A stretch of DNA of 64,000 bases from Synchiropus splendidus (Eukaryota > Chordata > Actinopteri > Syngnathiformes > Callionymidae), in NCBI RefSeq assembly GCF_027744825.2, contig NC_071349.1, forward strand, positions 19,096,501 through 19,160,500, given 5' to 3'. This document shows, piece after piece, positions 23,512 to 34,464 of the stretch; position 1 is the first letter of the stretch; each line of letters begins with the position of its first letter. The position numbers and the translations under genes are program-made. The notes beneath the pieces were generated by a model. The model ran no database searches. It worked only from the letters and a program-made list of their open reading frames with translations, and was not told the origin of the DNA.

Positions 23512-24296
23512 CTTGATACGACTATCTTTTTGGATATTGATCAACAATTTAGCCCCAGAATTTTACTGGCAGAAGGCGTGTGTTTGCATATATCCGTGTT
23601 GTTTTCTTTTAAAGCGGAAGCAACACTCTCCTTTTCAGGAGAAACCGGCTCAAAGGCAGCGGCCTCCAGGTGCACAGGTGTCTTTCTCGTGACGACCCAT
23701 CAGTTTCTCTTTTAACGTCCCACTGTGTCTCTTAAAAACGCCCTGTGAAGCCAAAATACCAGGAAAACATTGAGCACAGCTGTGTGCGACTCTCTTCACT
23801 CTCTTCAAGGGTTGAGTGAAATGTCACCCAAATGAAGAATGGCAGCGATATCTAGCCAGAGGACAGCTTCCTCACTCTCCCCCCGTTTATTTCTGAGCTC
23901 AATAAATCAGTTCAAGGTTCCGGGGAGATCTTCTGTGCGGCGCCAGCGTGGGATTTATCATTCTCAGATAAAAGCTCTGTCGTCGTCAATGTTCGCTTTC
24001 ACTGTGGGCTGGGGATTTATTAGAAGTGGTGGCATCGGCGACGCGGCCAAACAAGGGGGGGATGCACCGCACAACAAGACCAGCCATTGTGTTGGTGTTG
24101 TTCATGTCCATCCCTGGACTGTCGTTCACTCGCAGGACGAATGGCTTTACACGCCGCCGACGGAACGTTTGACTGCTTGGGAATATTCATGAAGTTTACA
24201 GCGCCAGCCGCAACAGTGATATTCAGTCAGCGATGGACTTCAATTCACCAGGGAGATGCAGCGTCGTTGACTCAGTTTGTTGATGTTATCGTGGTT
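23512..24296. other. Low-copy DNA, nothing recognised
   Basis: The 117-codon forward frame at 23839 is one of the longer frames outside repeats, but it has no known domain, no initiation context and no partner exon. I see no other feature. Confidence 0.5.
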
Positions 24297-24312
24297 TTGT
24301 GTGTGTGTGTGT
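24297..24312. repeat. Short (GT)n microsatellite
   Basis: GTGTGTGTGTGTGTG run of about 16 bases. Confidence 0.9.
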
Positions 24313-24734
24313 GAGTACAGTACATGCGTAGACAAACCTTTGAGTCATTCTGATTGACAAACGTGAAGAATACTTCCGTACAAACGAAGTGAATGAAGTA
24401 AACATGTTCAGTAAGAGACATATGTTTTGACAGTACGCACATCACTGGACACGACCATAATTTGGATTATTTTTATAAATTAATTTAACTGAAAATCTTG
24501 ATCTGTTATTTAAATGTTTTAGTTTTCTAAACTGAATATTTTCGTTTCTGTACATGGAAAATCGATATTAAATTTTCTTCATTTCTTCTTAAAATTGATT
24601 GTATTGTTCTTATTTCTTTCAGATGAAAAAGCATGAACGTTTAAACATTACATTTTAGTTACAATTTATTTAATATATTTTGACTTATAGTCTATGCTGT
24701 TTCAATTATTTATTTATTGATTTTACATATCATT
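24313..24734. other. AT-rich low-copy DNA
   Basis: T-rich and A-rich sequence without a gene or a recognised repeat. Confidence 0.55.
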
Positions 24735-24850
24735 TGATGAGGCTTTTATTGTCATTCCAGTACCAAATTTAGAACTGAAGCCAAGAAATGACAGCAAAAC
24801 AACAGCACTGGAATACAATGCAGTAAAATGTCTAAATAAAACCAACGTGC
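24735..24850 (-). repeat. Possible LINE 3'-end scrap (reverse)
   Basis: GGCTTTTATTGTCATTCCAG with a downstream ACAATGCAGTAAAATGTC resembles the reverse strand of 3' tails found in fish non-LTR elements. The similarity is weak. Confidence 0.25.
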
Positions 24851-27197
24851 AAATGTTTATGCTTCACCACTACTATTCATTACATTTCTTCCTTTTGCGA
24901 TTCGTTTATTAACAAAATCTTGCAATAAAAACTCATTTTTGAGTCATACATTTTAAATATTTTTCAGTAAAAAAAGTGAATAAACACTACACAGCGAGAC
25001 GAAAATAGGCTTCATGTTCCCCACAACTGTCTCAGATAAAGTGCCTCATTTGTCTTGCTATTCTGATCGTAGACTGAAAGCGAAGGTTGAACTTAAGATG
25101 TTGAGTTTAAGATGAAAGTGACGCTTCCATTAACTGGTAAGTTTTGAGAGTATTCATTACGTTGCCATTTCAATGTGCCTGCTAAAGGGCAAAAACAGGT
25201 GAAATGAACAGCATGCCAGCGAGGCCATGCTAACAGCAATGTTGCTGGGGTTTTTCAAGCCATTTATTTTGTGGTTCTTCTGTCGGTGATGAAGGGGAGA
25301 AACACGTCAGACTCGTGTCGCCCTCTCTGACCTGCGAACACAAGCATGAGGTTCACAACACGCCCCGTGATCTCTGTCCCCACCCCAAATCGTAAGCCTG
25401 AACAGAGTCGTGACGTCACTGTCAGATGAGCAAGACGCGTGGAACAGAGTGTTCTCTCTACATCCAGAATGAAGAGGAGCTCCAGTGCTGTCAGTGCTCT
25501 CATCCTGCAGCGAGCGGCGCATCCACGGACCACGGCGTCCAGGGGTTTGGATATCAGAATTCACAATGATGCTTGCTCAGTGTGTTTCCTCAGGATCATT
25601 CAGCCTGCCTTCAAGGCATTTCCCTAAATAATGCATCACACCTACGTACTCTGCGACGACGACTGCCCATCTCCACTCGCCCTTCCAGGGTCTCCTTCCA
25701 AACCACCTCTTCTTCGACATGAAAACCCTGCTGTTTAGTGACTCTTTGGACGACACCGCGACATGAAGACAGCTCCCACTGTTGCTTTGGGCAGACATTT
25801 TCAAGACTTTTCAAGTCAAAAATACAAATTCGTCTGACGCATTTTAGCCAGGACGACTTGTAATAGTTGTCGCACTCGAGTATTATGTATACAACAAACA
25901 CACACACACATTTGTGATGTTTCGCGTCATGTGTTTCACCACATCATTTTGCCCAAATAAAACAATGTTCAGAATAAAATGGCCTGAACAATACATTTGA
26001 TCTGTTGCTTATTAACACATTAAACACTGACTAAAATCATAATGGATCTCAGCTGTTGAGTTGGTTTTGTTTTTTCATTTGTGCTGACAACATTGTGCCA
26101 CAACACCACTAGATGCAGTGTCACACATAAGCGTAAGTGCCGCCACCACTATATGAGTGAATACCGGCGGCGCAGCTGGGCGGGTGGTGGTGGGCGTGTC
26201 CAAACACGGGCGCTTCGTCTGGCAGATGCTGCGCATTACAGCACAACAATGTCACGTATTTAAAGTCTGACAGACCACCTCCATAAGTTTTCTTCTCTTA
26301 TCATCTCCTCAAACAAAACTCGGAATTAACCCTTTGTGTTATCAACAACAAGGACCCAAACTAAGTTCGTCATCATCAGGTTATTGTCATGAAAAAAAGG
26401 GTCATTAACAAAATATTTACGGCATTGTCGCTGCGTCACGTGCATGAAAGTCAGTGGCAGAATAGGTTACATACGAATATCCAGTTGAGAGGCGCCAATG
26501 AAAACATCCAAACTGTTGAGATCTTGTTCTTTCTCCAAGCATGACATGCTGCCGACATCCATTCAGAAGAGCAGCACATCACACGTGCTTGTTTACGGAG
26601 TCATGTCTTCATGTCTTATAATGAAGGATCATATGCCTGCGCCCCTCTGACTCTCACTCCCACATCTCCATTATCGCCTCCTGAGCTCTGGACTCATGAA
26701 AGACAGCGACTCTCCGCTCATTAGCTGATGTCCGCAGGCACATCTGTCTCTGTTTCTGCTTGTGAGGCTCTTGTCTCTGACCCGCGGGTGTTTGAGCAAC
26801 CCCTCGCTTTATTCCTGCTCGCCGTCTCACAAACTCACGCTATCCGGCGTCTTCGTCTCCATCGCCTGAGGACGGGCTGATCCCCTCCGCATCGGATAGA
26901 TGTCTGTTTATGTTACGAGGTGTTGAGCGGTTAGAGTCCTGTCCTTATTTGCTCACAACAGCAGAACGCACAGAGGAACTACTTAACCTCGTAGGTGTCG
27001 GATTTGAACGCCAAAGTTTGTTCTCGTGGGTTTGAAAGGACCGTTTTTGCCCAAGGCGTTTTTTTCCATGCGTCGAAAGAGAAAAACTATCTTAATAAAA
27101 CTTAATAACTATCTAGCTGAACGGCTTTCCTCACTGAGCAGCATGAAATACAATGATAGAAACAAGAAACCTTTAGTTGACTTGCAGTGGTAAATTC
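24851..27197. other. Low-copy DNA, nothing recognised
   Basis: 2.3 kb without a supported gene. Small frames around 25264-25907 overlap on both strands and share no family features. Near 26640-26900 the sequence is pyrimidine-rich and GC-richer, with no CpG-island character I can defend. Confidence 0.5.
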
Positions 27198-27392
27198 TAG
27201 TGATGCTTATGAGGCTTCATGAAACAGTGTATTTATTTTCAGAGCCCACTAGATGGTGCTCTACCCACTAAAATCTTTGGCTTCAAACATCTATTTCAAT
27301 GAAACCTCAAGTCATTTTTAAGCTAATAGCGCCACCTACAGAGCTCTGGAAATCAGGCCACTGTTTCATGAAGCGTCATCGGTCCATCACTA
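27198..27392 (-). mobile_element. F1 MITE, full-length with 7/8 target duplication
   Basis: Starts TAGTGATGC and ends CCATCACTA, 195 bp. Both arms are complete and the core is reverse (TTCAATGAAACCTCAAGTC). The left flank GTAAATTC (27190-27197) and right flank TTAAATTC (27393-27400) agree at seven of eight bases. That is what a hAT-type 8-bp target duplication would look like after one mutation. Confidence 0.9.
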
Positions 27393-27977
27393 TTAAATTC
27401 TCTGAAGTTAAGATTTTTCTGTCTTGAGGCATGTAAGACTTACATAAGACAAAACTTTATATTTCGCGTTTTAAGAATGATCAACTGTGCTTGTAGGATG
27501 CAACAATGTTCATACATTCCAAGTAATTCATTATTCATTTCCGAACAAATACAACAAATACAACAATATATATACAATATAATATAATATAAATACAACA
27601 ACAAATACACGGCCACACAAGACACCGTTTCGCAGACTCCTTTTGCCTCCAGATCTCATTACGGAAGCAGAACTGAGAAAACGAAAATGAGTGACAGTAA
27701 TGTGGACACCATCCGAATGTTTCAGCATTGTTTGCGAATTTAGAAGATGCACTTCATGCCTGTTTCCATCTGTTATTATTTTGCGATTGTTGAGGGGAGA
27801 GTGCGCCGTGAGATGATGTCATCACAGAGCGTCCCTCTCTGCACAAAACAAACAACACACTCGGCTTATGAGCATGTGAGATTCAATCACTGCCAAAATT
27901 TAAAACATAAATAAACTAAAACAGCACCATTGGGCGCCTTTAATACAAGTTAGTCCGTAATGAACCTATGATTCAAG
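27393..27977. other. Low-copy AT-rich DNA
   Basis: Contains an ATATAATATAA-rich stretch near 27560-27600. No gene recognised. Confidence 0.55.
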
Positions 27978-28120
27978 TTGTGACGGGCTGAAGAGGCTTC
28001 ATGAAGCTGTTTCAGAGGTTTAAAACCCATCAAAGGTTTTGCTGAAATCCAAATATTTTAGAGCAGACAGTGCCCTCTAGAGGCCTGTGACATTGAGGAC
28101 ACTGTTTCATGAAGCCTCTT
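27978..28120 (+). repeat. F1 MITE, internally deleted copy
   Basis: Left tip GTGACGGGCTGAAGAGGC, then most of the left arm and part of the core are missing. The remaining core (AAATCCAAATATTTTAGAGC) and right arm (AGTGCCCTCTAGAGGCC, GAGGACACTGTTTCATGAAG) are clear. Confidence 0.8.
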
Positions 28121-29107
28121 CTTGCTCCAAGACCAGTGCGAGCATCTCGGCTCAGTCACCAAACATGAACTGCTGAGGTACACAGTTTTTTGGCTTGTTG
28201 TGCTCCTCTCCCATTTACGCTCCACATTCATATATCACAGCCCAGAGTCCATTGCAGTGAAGCGTAGAAAGAAAATAACCATTAAGCTGATTTCTCGCGG
28301 AGAGTTTTTGGACGCACTGATCACCACGGTGTTGCTCTGCTGGTTCGGTCAACTGTGGCGCTCCGCTTCCCGCTCTGCTCTTTATTGTTATGACAGCAGA
28401 GTTTGTGTTTTCTGCTGACTCGGGCTGCGCTCTGCCTCATTGAGTCATATCTGCTCAGTCACTGGAGGGCAGTTGGTTCCAACCCTCATCAGCAACTTCG
28501 GCCAGATGTGGTGACAGCGTCGCTCAGGTTTCCCAGAGACGTGGGCTCAACTGCAGCCAACAACCTGGCGCCAGTCACACCTGTCTTCCTGAGTTGGTGG
28601 CTCGACTCTTCCAAAGCCGCCTTCTTTTCATCGCCTTTGAGTAGAATCTGAGCCATGATGCTTCATCTGCATAGACAGTGGCATCTAATCGCGGGGAGCT
28701 CTGACGTCCTCCTTGGCATCAAGTCTCTGTTTGAGCATTCAGCACAGCACGATGTGCCATAAAGGAAGTGACTGAGTGTAAACCACCTCGAGAGTCGGAA
28801 TAGTATCGCCTTTCATGAGGATCAGAAAAAGACCAAAACCACCTTGGAAAGATCAAAATCTTTCTTGAAAAATAGAAGGACAAATGTATCAATGAAATAG
28901 GCTTCAAATATTCCTTACCGTCTTCTCAATCAACATTGAACTGTGACTGCTGTGGCTGAAATGATGCGAGCTGAGATTGGTTCGTTCAGTCTGCCTGCAT
29001 ATTGAAACATCCACGCAGTCAAATTTGAGTCATCAGTCTGAGTGTTTTCCACCAGCACCAGAGGGGAGAGAAATACATATCCACGGCAATATGCTGTGAT
29101 ACTAGAC
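28121..29107. other. Low-copy DNA, nothing recognised
   Basis: No supported gene. The forward frame at 28122 begins at the F1 boundary and has a hydrophobic look, but no conserved domain. Confidence 0.5.
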
Positions 29108-29365
29108 AAGACCATCGAACCTGAGAGAGAGTCAAGACCAAACCAGAGGACACAGAGACCAGCTCCAAGACCAGGATTTAGACAGCCCCAGACAGAGTTG
29201 AGACCAAGACAGTTGTGGTGTAGTAGTCTTGAGGTCTTGGCCTCGTGACTGGTCTCCAGACCACTTTTTTAGGGTCTCAGTCTCGAGCGCATTTTTACTG
29301 GCTCTTGTTGACTTGGTCTCGAAACTGGCAGACTCGGGATTTCTAATCAAGACTGGCCGACACTG
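29108..29365. mobile_element. GAGACCAAGAC-type inverted-repeat element
   Basis: The left part has GTCAAGACCA, AGCTCCAAGACCAGG and TTGAGACCAAGACAG. The right part has the complements CTTGAGGTCTTGGCCTCG, GGGTCTCAGTCTCGAGC and GACTTGGTCTCGAAACTG. Elements built from GAGACCAAGACC motifs in both orientations are a familiar dispersed repeat in fish genomes. No coding capacity. Exact ends and target duplication were not resolved. Confidence 0.6.
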
Positions 29366-29659
29366 ACAGAGAAAACTGTAAAAGGACTCTGGGTTTTTGT
29401 TCAGTATTGTTGTGTTTTTTCTTGGATATTTATCAGGGCTCTCTGCAGCTGCAGCTCTTGTGTGGATCCGTTTGAGACTCCTTGTACAGTGTATACACAT
29501 TAGCCACATTAGCCTACACTAATGTCACAGTCGTGTAATGTCATGCCACAAAGCTGTTCTGAATCCAACAGTTTGGACTAAATGTGTCCTTTCTATTTTA
29601 GCCCTTTGAGTGCCAGAGGTTTCTCAACAAAATATTCAAATCATGAACTGTATCATGAC
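29366..29659. other. Low-copy DNA up to the hAT-like insertion
   Basis: No gene seen. The last eight bases (29652-29659, ATCATGAC) are the left target duplication of the next element. Confidence 0.6.
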
Positions 29660-30493
29660 CAGTGACGTGCAGTCAGAGGAGTCAGCCTTGGAAAGAAAAC
29701 AATGTAAAATGAAAACATATTTTAATGGTTATATCTATCCACTGATTTACACTACGAATTAATGTTTTTTTTATTTCACCTGTTTCAGGTTTTTATTCAA
29801 AATGGCTGGATTTTCACATTTACGGTTGAAATACTGAGAAGAGAAGCGCGGTGAGGCAGCGACCTGCTGAGCCTCACCATAGATGGCGCGATGACTCAAC
29901 TAACTGTGCTCTGCAGTGAGAACGTATTGCTCTCTCTCTGTACGTCCCTATAAAATTATAAACACTTTTGCTACACAAACTAAATTTCTATTGTACAACT
30001 GTGTTTTTTGTCAACAACTGTATGTGTGTTACGAGTTTCGTGCACTGAGCGATCGTAAAACGGTCGCGAAAAGCCACGGAGTGAGGCCTGCCTCATGGTA
30101 GGGGGCGCTTGTGATCCCTGGGATTCTTCTTGCGACAACAGAACGAGTAACAATTGACAGCACACGACAGTCTACAGTGAGTAAGTCAAGTGCAGCTATC
30201 CGTTTATTCTTTCTTCGACTTTGGCCTTACTTTCAAAATGGAGGGTTACATATCCAAACTCAATTTTCTACGCTGGGCTTTCAATGGAAGCAGGAAGTAA
30301 GGTGAGACCATAAGAACGTTTTTTGTTGTTGTTGGTTTAATCAAATGTGCTTTTTGTATACTACAGCTTGTATGTCAAAAAGCTGATATGAGATTTTAAA
30401 CATAACCTGCTGCCAATCACATGGTGAATAGGCTGCTCTGTAGGGTGATGAAGCCAGTGCCTCACCAGCCATAAACCTCACCACACGTCACTG
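29660..30493. mobile_element. 834-bp non-autonomous hAT-like transposon with 8-bp TSD
   Basis: The left end CAGTGACGTGCAGTCAG and right end CACACGTCACTG are inverted, sharing the 10-bp tip CAGTGACGTG. The flanks ATCATGAC (29652-29659) and ATCATGAC (30494-30501) are identical. Terminal CAGTG plus an 8-bp target duplication is the signature of the hAT superfamily. Internal frames are under 66 codons, so it encodes no transposase and would need one from elsewhere. The identical duplication suggests a fairly recent insertion. Confidence 0.85.
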
Positions 30494-30501
30494 ATCATGA
30501 C

Positions 30502-30658
30502 CCATGTGTCATGAGGCCTATTGTATCCTGTCATATCGAGAGGTTGCAGCCAATAGTCAGTGCTGAGAGGACATAGTTCATACTGGACTCAACTCTGTGG
30601 ATACATGGCCGGACTTTAGAACCAGAGCCGCTGGAATATATCCAAACTAAAAAGGAGG
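30502..30658. other. Low-copy spacer
   Basis: Short non-repetitive stretch between the hAT-like element and the minisatellite. Nothing recognised. Confidence 0.6.
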
Positions 30659-31036
30659 TGAGGATGAAGAGGGGTGAGGATGAAGGCTGGGTGAGGATGA
30701 AGTGGGGTGAGGATGAAGAGGGGTGAGGATGAAGAGGGGTGAGGACGAAGAGGGGTGAGGATGAAGAGGGGTCAGGATGAAGAGGGGTGAGGACGAAGAG
30801 GGGTGAGGATGAAGAGGGGTGAGGACGAAGAGGGGTGAGGACGAAGAGGGGTGAGGACGAAGAGGGGTGAGGACGAAGAGGGGTGAGGATGAAGAGGGGT
30901 GAGGATGAAGAGGGGTGAGGACGAAGAGGGGTCAGGATGAAGAGGGGTGAGGATGAAGAGGGGTCAGGATGAAGAGGGGTGAGGATGAAGAGGGGTGAGG
31001 ATGAAGAGGGGTGAGGATGAAGAGGGGTGAGGACGG
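30659..31036. repeat. 16-bp minisatellite, about 24 units
   Basis: Tandem TGAGGATGAAGAGGGG units. Two positions vary between units: GAT or GAC in the middle, and GTGAGG or GTCAGG at the junction. Two early units are more diverged (AAGGCTGGG, AAGTGGGG). The 198-codon reverse frame over it has a 16-residue repeat because three 16-bp units make 48 bases. It is not a gene. Confidence 0.95.
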
Positions 31037-31863
31037 GGGAGTTGAAGCTGACACGGCTGGACGGGCTGTCGCTCACCCCAATCTGGGCCAAGAGCTCATC
31101 TCCAGTGTGAATAGAAATAAGCACCATGGGAGTTTTGTTTCATCCTGTCAATGAAATCACAGCGCCGAGGCATTTTAACTTGCAATATTTGCACATAATG
31201 CCTCGACTGTCGTTTATTAATGAGCGCTAATTCTCCCCTCAAGTGGCGCTAAAGCGTTCCTCCTCGGGCTCTTCTCAGGTAGCACGGCCTCGCCGGCTAA
31301 TTCCTTAAACGGGGAGTGGAGATGTTTTTACATATTCATGCACAGTAATGCGGCGCCGCAAACCCTGCCGACAGGGGAGCTTATTAAACTCTGCTGTTTT
31401 AAAACCACTGTGACATTCAAGAGTGTAAATCCCGTCCTAACCTTGTTAGCTTGTGTAAATAACAAGAAAGCAAAACAGCGCTCTCTGCATTGCCAAGAGC
31501 CAAATGAAGAGGGGGTTGTTTTTCTGTGGCATTTGGGCCGCTGTGAATCACACGGCACGCAGCAGAGTTTTGCAGTTCAAGGTGGCAGTAGAAAGTAGAT
31601 GAAAAAAAAACAACAATAAATCATCTTGCAAGAGTTTCTTATCACTCACGAAACAAGTGCGGTTCAGCCATTCACCCGATGGACTGGTTGGTGTGGAAGC
31701 ATGGGTGGGCAGTTGAGACAGAAAGCTCTGTGTGGTGAGATGGATGACACACACTGTTGAATCACACGCTGCAATATCTCAAAACAATCGCTCAGACTTC
31801 ATGGAACTCTGGCAGCAAGTCGCTTCAGAAGCCAAAATGCCTGCATCACCCGGGTCTATAGAG
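31037..31863. other. Low-copy DNA, candidate conserved block at 31150-31380
   Basis: The part at 31150-31380 is mixed-composition DNA with homeobox-like TTATTAATGAGCGCTAATTC and no repeat similarity in the window. It could be a conserved non-coding element, which only alignment can test. The rest shows no gene. Confidence 0.4.
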
Positions 31864-32416
31864 CAGGGGGCCTTCACCTTTTTCATCTCTGCGCCACCTA
31901 GTCGAGGAAGTGACTCAGAACGCTTCATTTCATTTGTGCTCAACCATATCTACAAACTAAAACCCTGTGAAATGACATGAAAGCATGTGATCATCGAAAA
32001 TGTATTTTATGCCGATTCTTTCCTTTACGCTTCACTTGTTTTTTGAAATATAAAATATTTTTATTTCATATTTAGACATTGCTTTATTATATTTATTTTA
32101 TTTGGGATTTTATTCATGACATGTACAGTTTTTCAAATTTTCTAAACAGTTTGCAATTTTTGTCTTCAGTAAATTTGATGAACATGACTTGCACCTGACT
32201 CTGCTTCCTGTCGGTCTTTTCGTTGACAAATATCTATTTGATGATGGTTTCATGTCATTGTCCAAGGTTTTGGTTTGTTTACGTGTAAGTAGATTAAATA
32301 TGGCTGTTGATCACAAATGAAATCAAGAGTTATGAATCAGTTCTATTGAATGGGCCCCAGGTCCCATTTCTTCTGGGAAAGGTGGGTGACAAAATCAAAA
32401 AGGTTAAAAACCCCTG
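31864..32416. mobile_element. Non-autonomous hAT-like element, 553 bp
   Basis: The left end CAGGGGGCCTTCACCTTTTT and the reverse complement of the right end, CAGGGGTTTTTAACCTTTTT, align over more than 30 bases, including a later CACCTAG/CACCCACC part. Tips of the CAGGGGTT-AACCTTTTT type occur in hAT elements. The centre is AT-rich and has no coding capacity. The flanking 8-mers CTATAGAG and GTCCTTTT do not match, so the exact ends or the age are uncertain. Confidence 0.55.
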
Positions 32417-32454
32417 GTCCTTTTCACCAAAGACCTGGCTGTTGTCCATGAGAA

Positions 32455-32765
32455 AGAACCGTGAGAAAATTGGAAAATTTTAATAAAATTCTGAATAAAA
32501 TAAATATAATAAAACCATGTGTAAATATCATAAAATAAAAATAATACATGTTTTTAAACTCCAAACTGCTTCAACAGTTGCTTCCATGAACAGTGTTTGC
32601 ATCCCTGTCTTTATCATTGTTTCTTTTCAAGAACATCTCCAGAGTTGGTCACTATCACAAATATGTGGCCAATGTACTAAAACTCAGCGTCTCACGGCCC
32701 ACAGGTGTAAAACAAAAAAACTTTTCGCGGCCCTCTAGGGGGCGCCGGCCCTATGGTTAAGAGTC
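32455..32765 (+). repeat. Dispersed repeat D2, copy 1
   Basis: Matches 49855-50250 in the same orientation. Shared pieces include AAATAAATATAATAAAA, TAAATATCATAAAAT, CACAAAT, CTAGGGGGCGC and TATGGTTAAGA. The right end CCGGCCCTATGGTTAAGAGT resembles the inverted tip of hAT-type repeats. No coding capacity. Confidence 0.6.
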
Positions 32766-33585
32766 AGAGAAATGGAGCACTGTTGCAGTCAAACTGAGCA
32801 CGCACTGAAGACCTGCTTCCATCTGAATCAGCATGGACCAGCACACGGCCAAGCACAGATCCCCATTTGGATAAGATATAACAACATGGCTTGTCCTCGG
32901 GGCGCTTCATAAAATATGCACAGCAGCAGTGGAAGCTAGTGTCAGAGCCAATTTAAATAGTGTAGGTCTTTAAGCACCGGGGAGCATCAGCTGTGTTCCA
33001 CTCGCAGACGGCCAGAAAACCAACGCGTCTGATTTTTTTAATGCTTCGCTAAGTTCAAAATGTCAAATACGTCTGTGTATAATTTAAGTTGCGGCGAAGG
33101 GTCAAGATCGTGCGCCGGCAGCTGATGGCCCGTGTGAGGGCTAGGTAGAAGTGGAGTGACTGCTTCCAGTGTAGCAATGAACGGCCGACCTTTGCATCTG
33201 TCCGGCTGCACCTCAAGGTCGAAGAGTTTCGAGAAGCCTGCAGCTTTTCTCTGGACTGTAATTGTAAACTTTGAAAACTCATCTGGAGCTTTTGAATCCA
33301 GACAGAGGGAAGACTGGAGGGTGCAACTCCGGAGATCAGACGTGAAGCTTGGCGAGTGCAACTGAAGGGCGATTATTTCATTTGGTCTTCGTAATGCGAG
33401 CGGTGAGAAAGGCTCTGCTCACAGTGTTAAGCTCCTGACAGATGTAGCTGTTGTGACAAAGTCTGGGTGTTACGATGCTGCATGTGGTCTCAACTTCTCT
33501 TTGCATGTTTTCTTGCCGTAATTCCCAGACTATAAGCCTCGCAGTCAGAATGCCACGGCTAATATCTGGGTTTTTACAGACTACT
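32766..33585. other. Low-copy DNA, nothing recognised
   Basis: No supported gene. Overlapping frames at 33038-33365 on both strands carry no domain. Confidence 0.5.
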
Positions 33586-33828
33586 TCTTCTGTCTCTTTT
33601 GGCTTCTCCCTTCAGTGGTGGCCACAGTGGATCCTCTTCCTCCATCTCCCCCTATCCTCTGCTTCCTCTTCTCTCAAACCTACAGACCTCATGTCCTCCT
33701 TCACCACCTCCATCAATCTCCTCTTTGGCCTTCTTCTCCACCTTCTGCCTGGCAGTTCCAACCTGAACATCTCCCTCTCCCCTGTACATGTCCAAACCAT
33801 CTCCATCCAGCCTCTCTGACTTGGTCTC
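33586..33828 (-). pseudogene. LINE polyprotein C-terminal fragment (reverse)
   Basis: The reverse frame (ORF 33866 to 33612) reads RRPKRRLMEVVKEDM and later RGRWRKRIHCG. That is a basic RPKRR-x-x-D/E-V-V-KEDM tail found at the C-terminus of many fish non-LTR retrotransposon proteins. It is only 84 codons and lacks any reverse-transcriptase core. The sequence upstream in that strand corresponds to the segment after the AMMYGS block seen at 9003-9212. Confidence 0.7.
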
Positions 33829-34400
33829 ATGAAGTCCTGACAGGCTAAAGAGCCTCGTGCTGCCAAAATGTTGAGCCTCAGCTCATCAAACCGATGAAAT
33901 CACAGGTGTTTTATTGACCTTAAAGCGCTCAACATGCGATGTTTTCGCCCGCGTGTCCGAAGCTCCGCCCACAGAGTCGATCTCCTGGAGGAGCAGAGAC
34001 GAGAAGCAGCAGCTGAGACCTGCTGTGGTGTCGGAACTTGGGACATATTTGGAGCAGTTTAGGTTGGAGTTGATGATTCCAGCTCAGAACATTGTCCAGT
34101 TTGTTTTCATGAGTCAGTCTCCATGCTGGAGCCTGTTTCCTAAACTAGTTTACAAGTGATCCATCAGAGTTTATTGGAGTGCTTTCATGCAGCTTGCATC
34201 ACTGTGCACAAAGACCGAGACATGTGGGGAACCTCCGTCACATGACCTTCTGAGCCCTCGTCCCCAAGAAATAGACCTCCTGATAGAAATAGACTCAGGC
34301 ACACACTATAGTGTTGTGGCGGAGAAAACCTGAGCAGAAGCCCAGGAAATTCGAGATGGCTCCAAACTTCTCCTCATGTTTACGTTCCAGGTGACAGAAC

Positions 34401-34464
34401 AAACCATTCTCACTCTCATGCCAAACTATATTGATGTTTGCAAGTGGACTTTTAAGTCCGATGC
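34401..34464 (+). repeat. Short dispersed repeat D3, copy 1
   Basis: CATTCTCACTCTCATGCCAA then CAAGTGGACTTTTAAGTCC corresponds to CATTCTCACTCTTGACATAC then CAAGTGGACTTTCAAGTCC at 52859-52916. Family unknown to me. Confidence 0.45.

Noticed and set aside
23839..24192. 117-codon forward frame as a gene
   Set aside because: No domain, no conserved motif, no splice-linked partner, and the length is within chance for a 64-kb six-frame scan.
30531..31127. 198-codon reverse frame with a 16-residue repeat
   Set aside because: Three 16-bp minisatellite units equal 48 bases, so any open frame shows a 16-residue period. It has no start context or domain.
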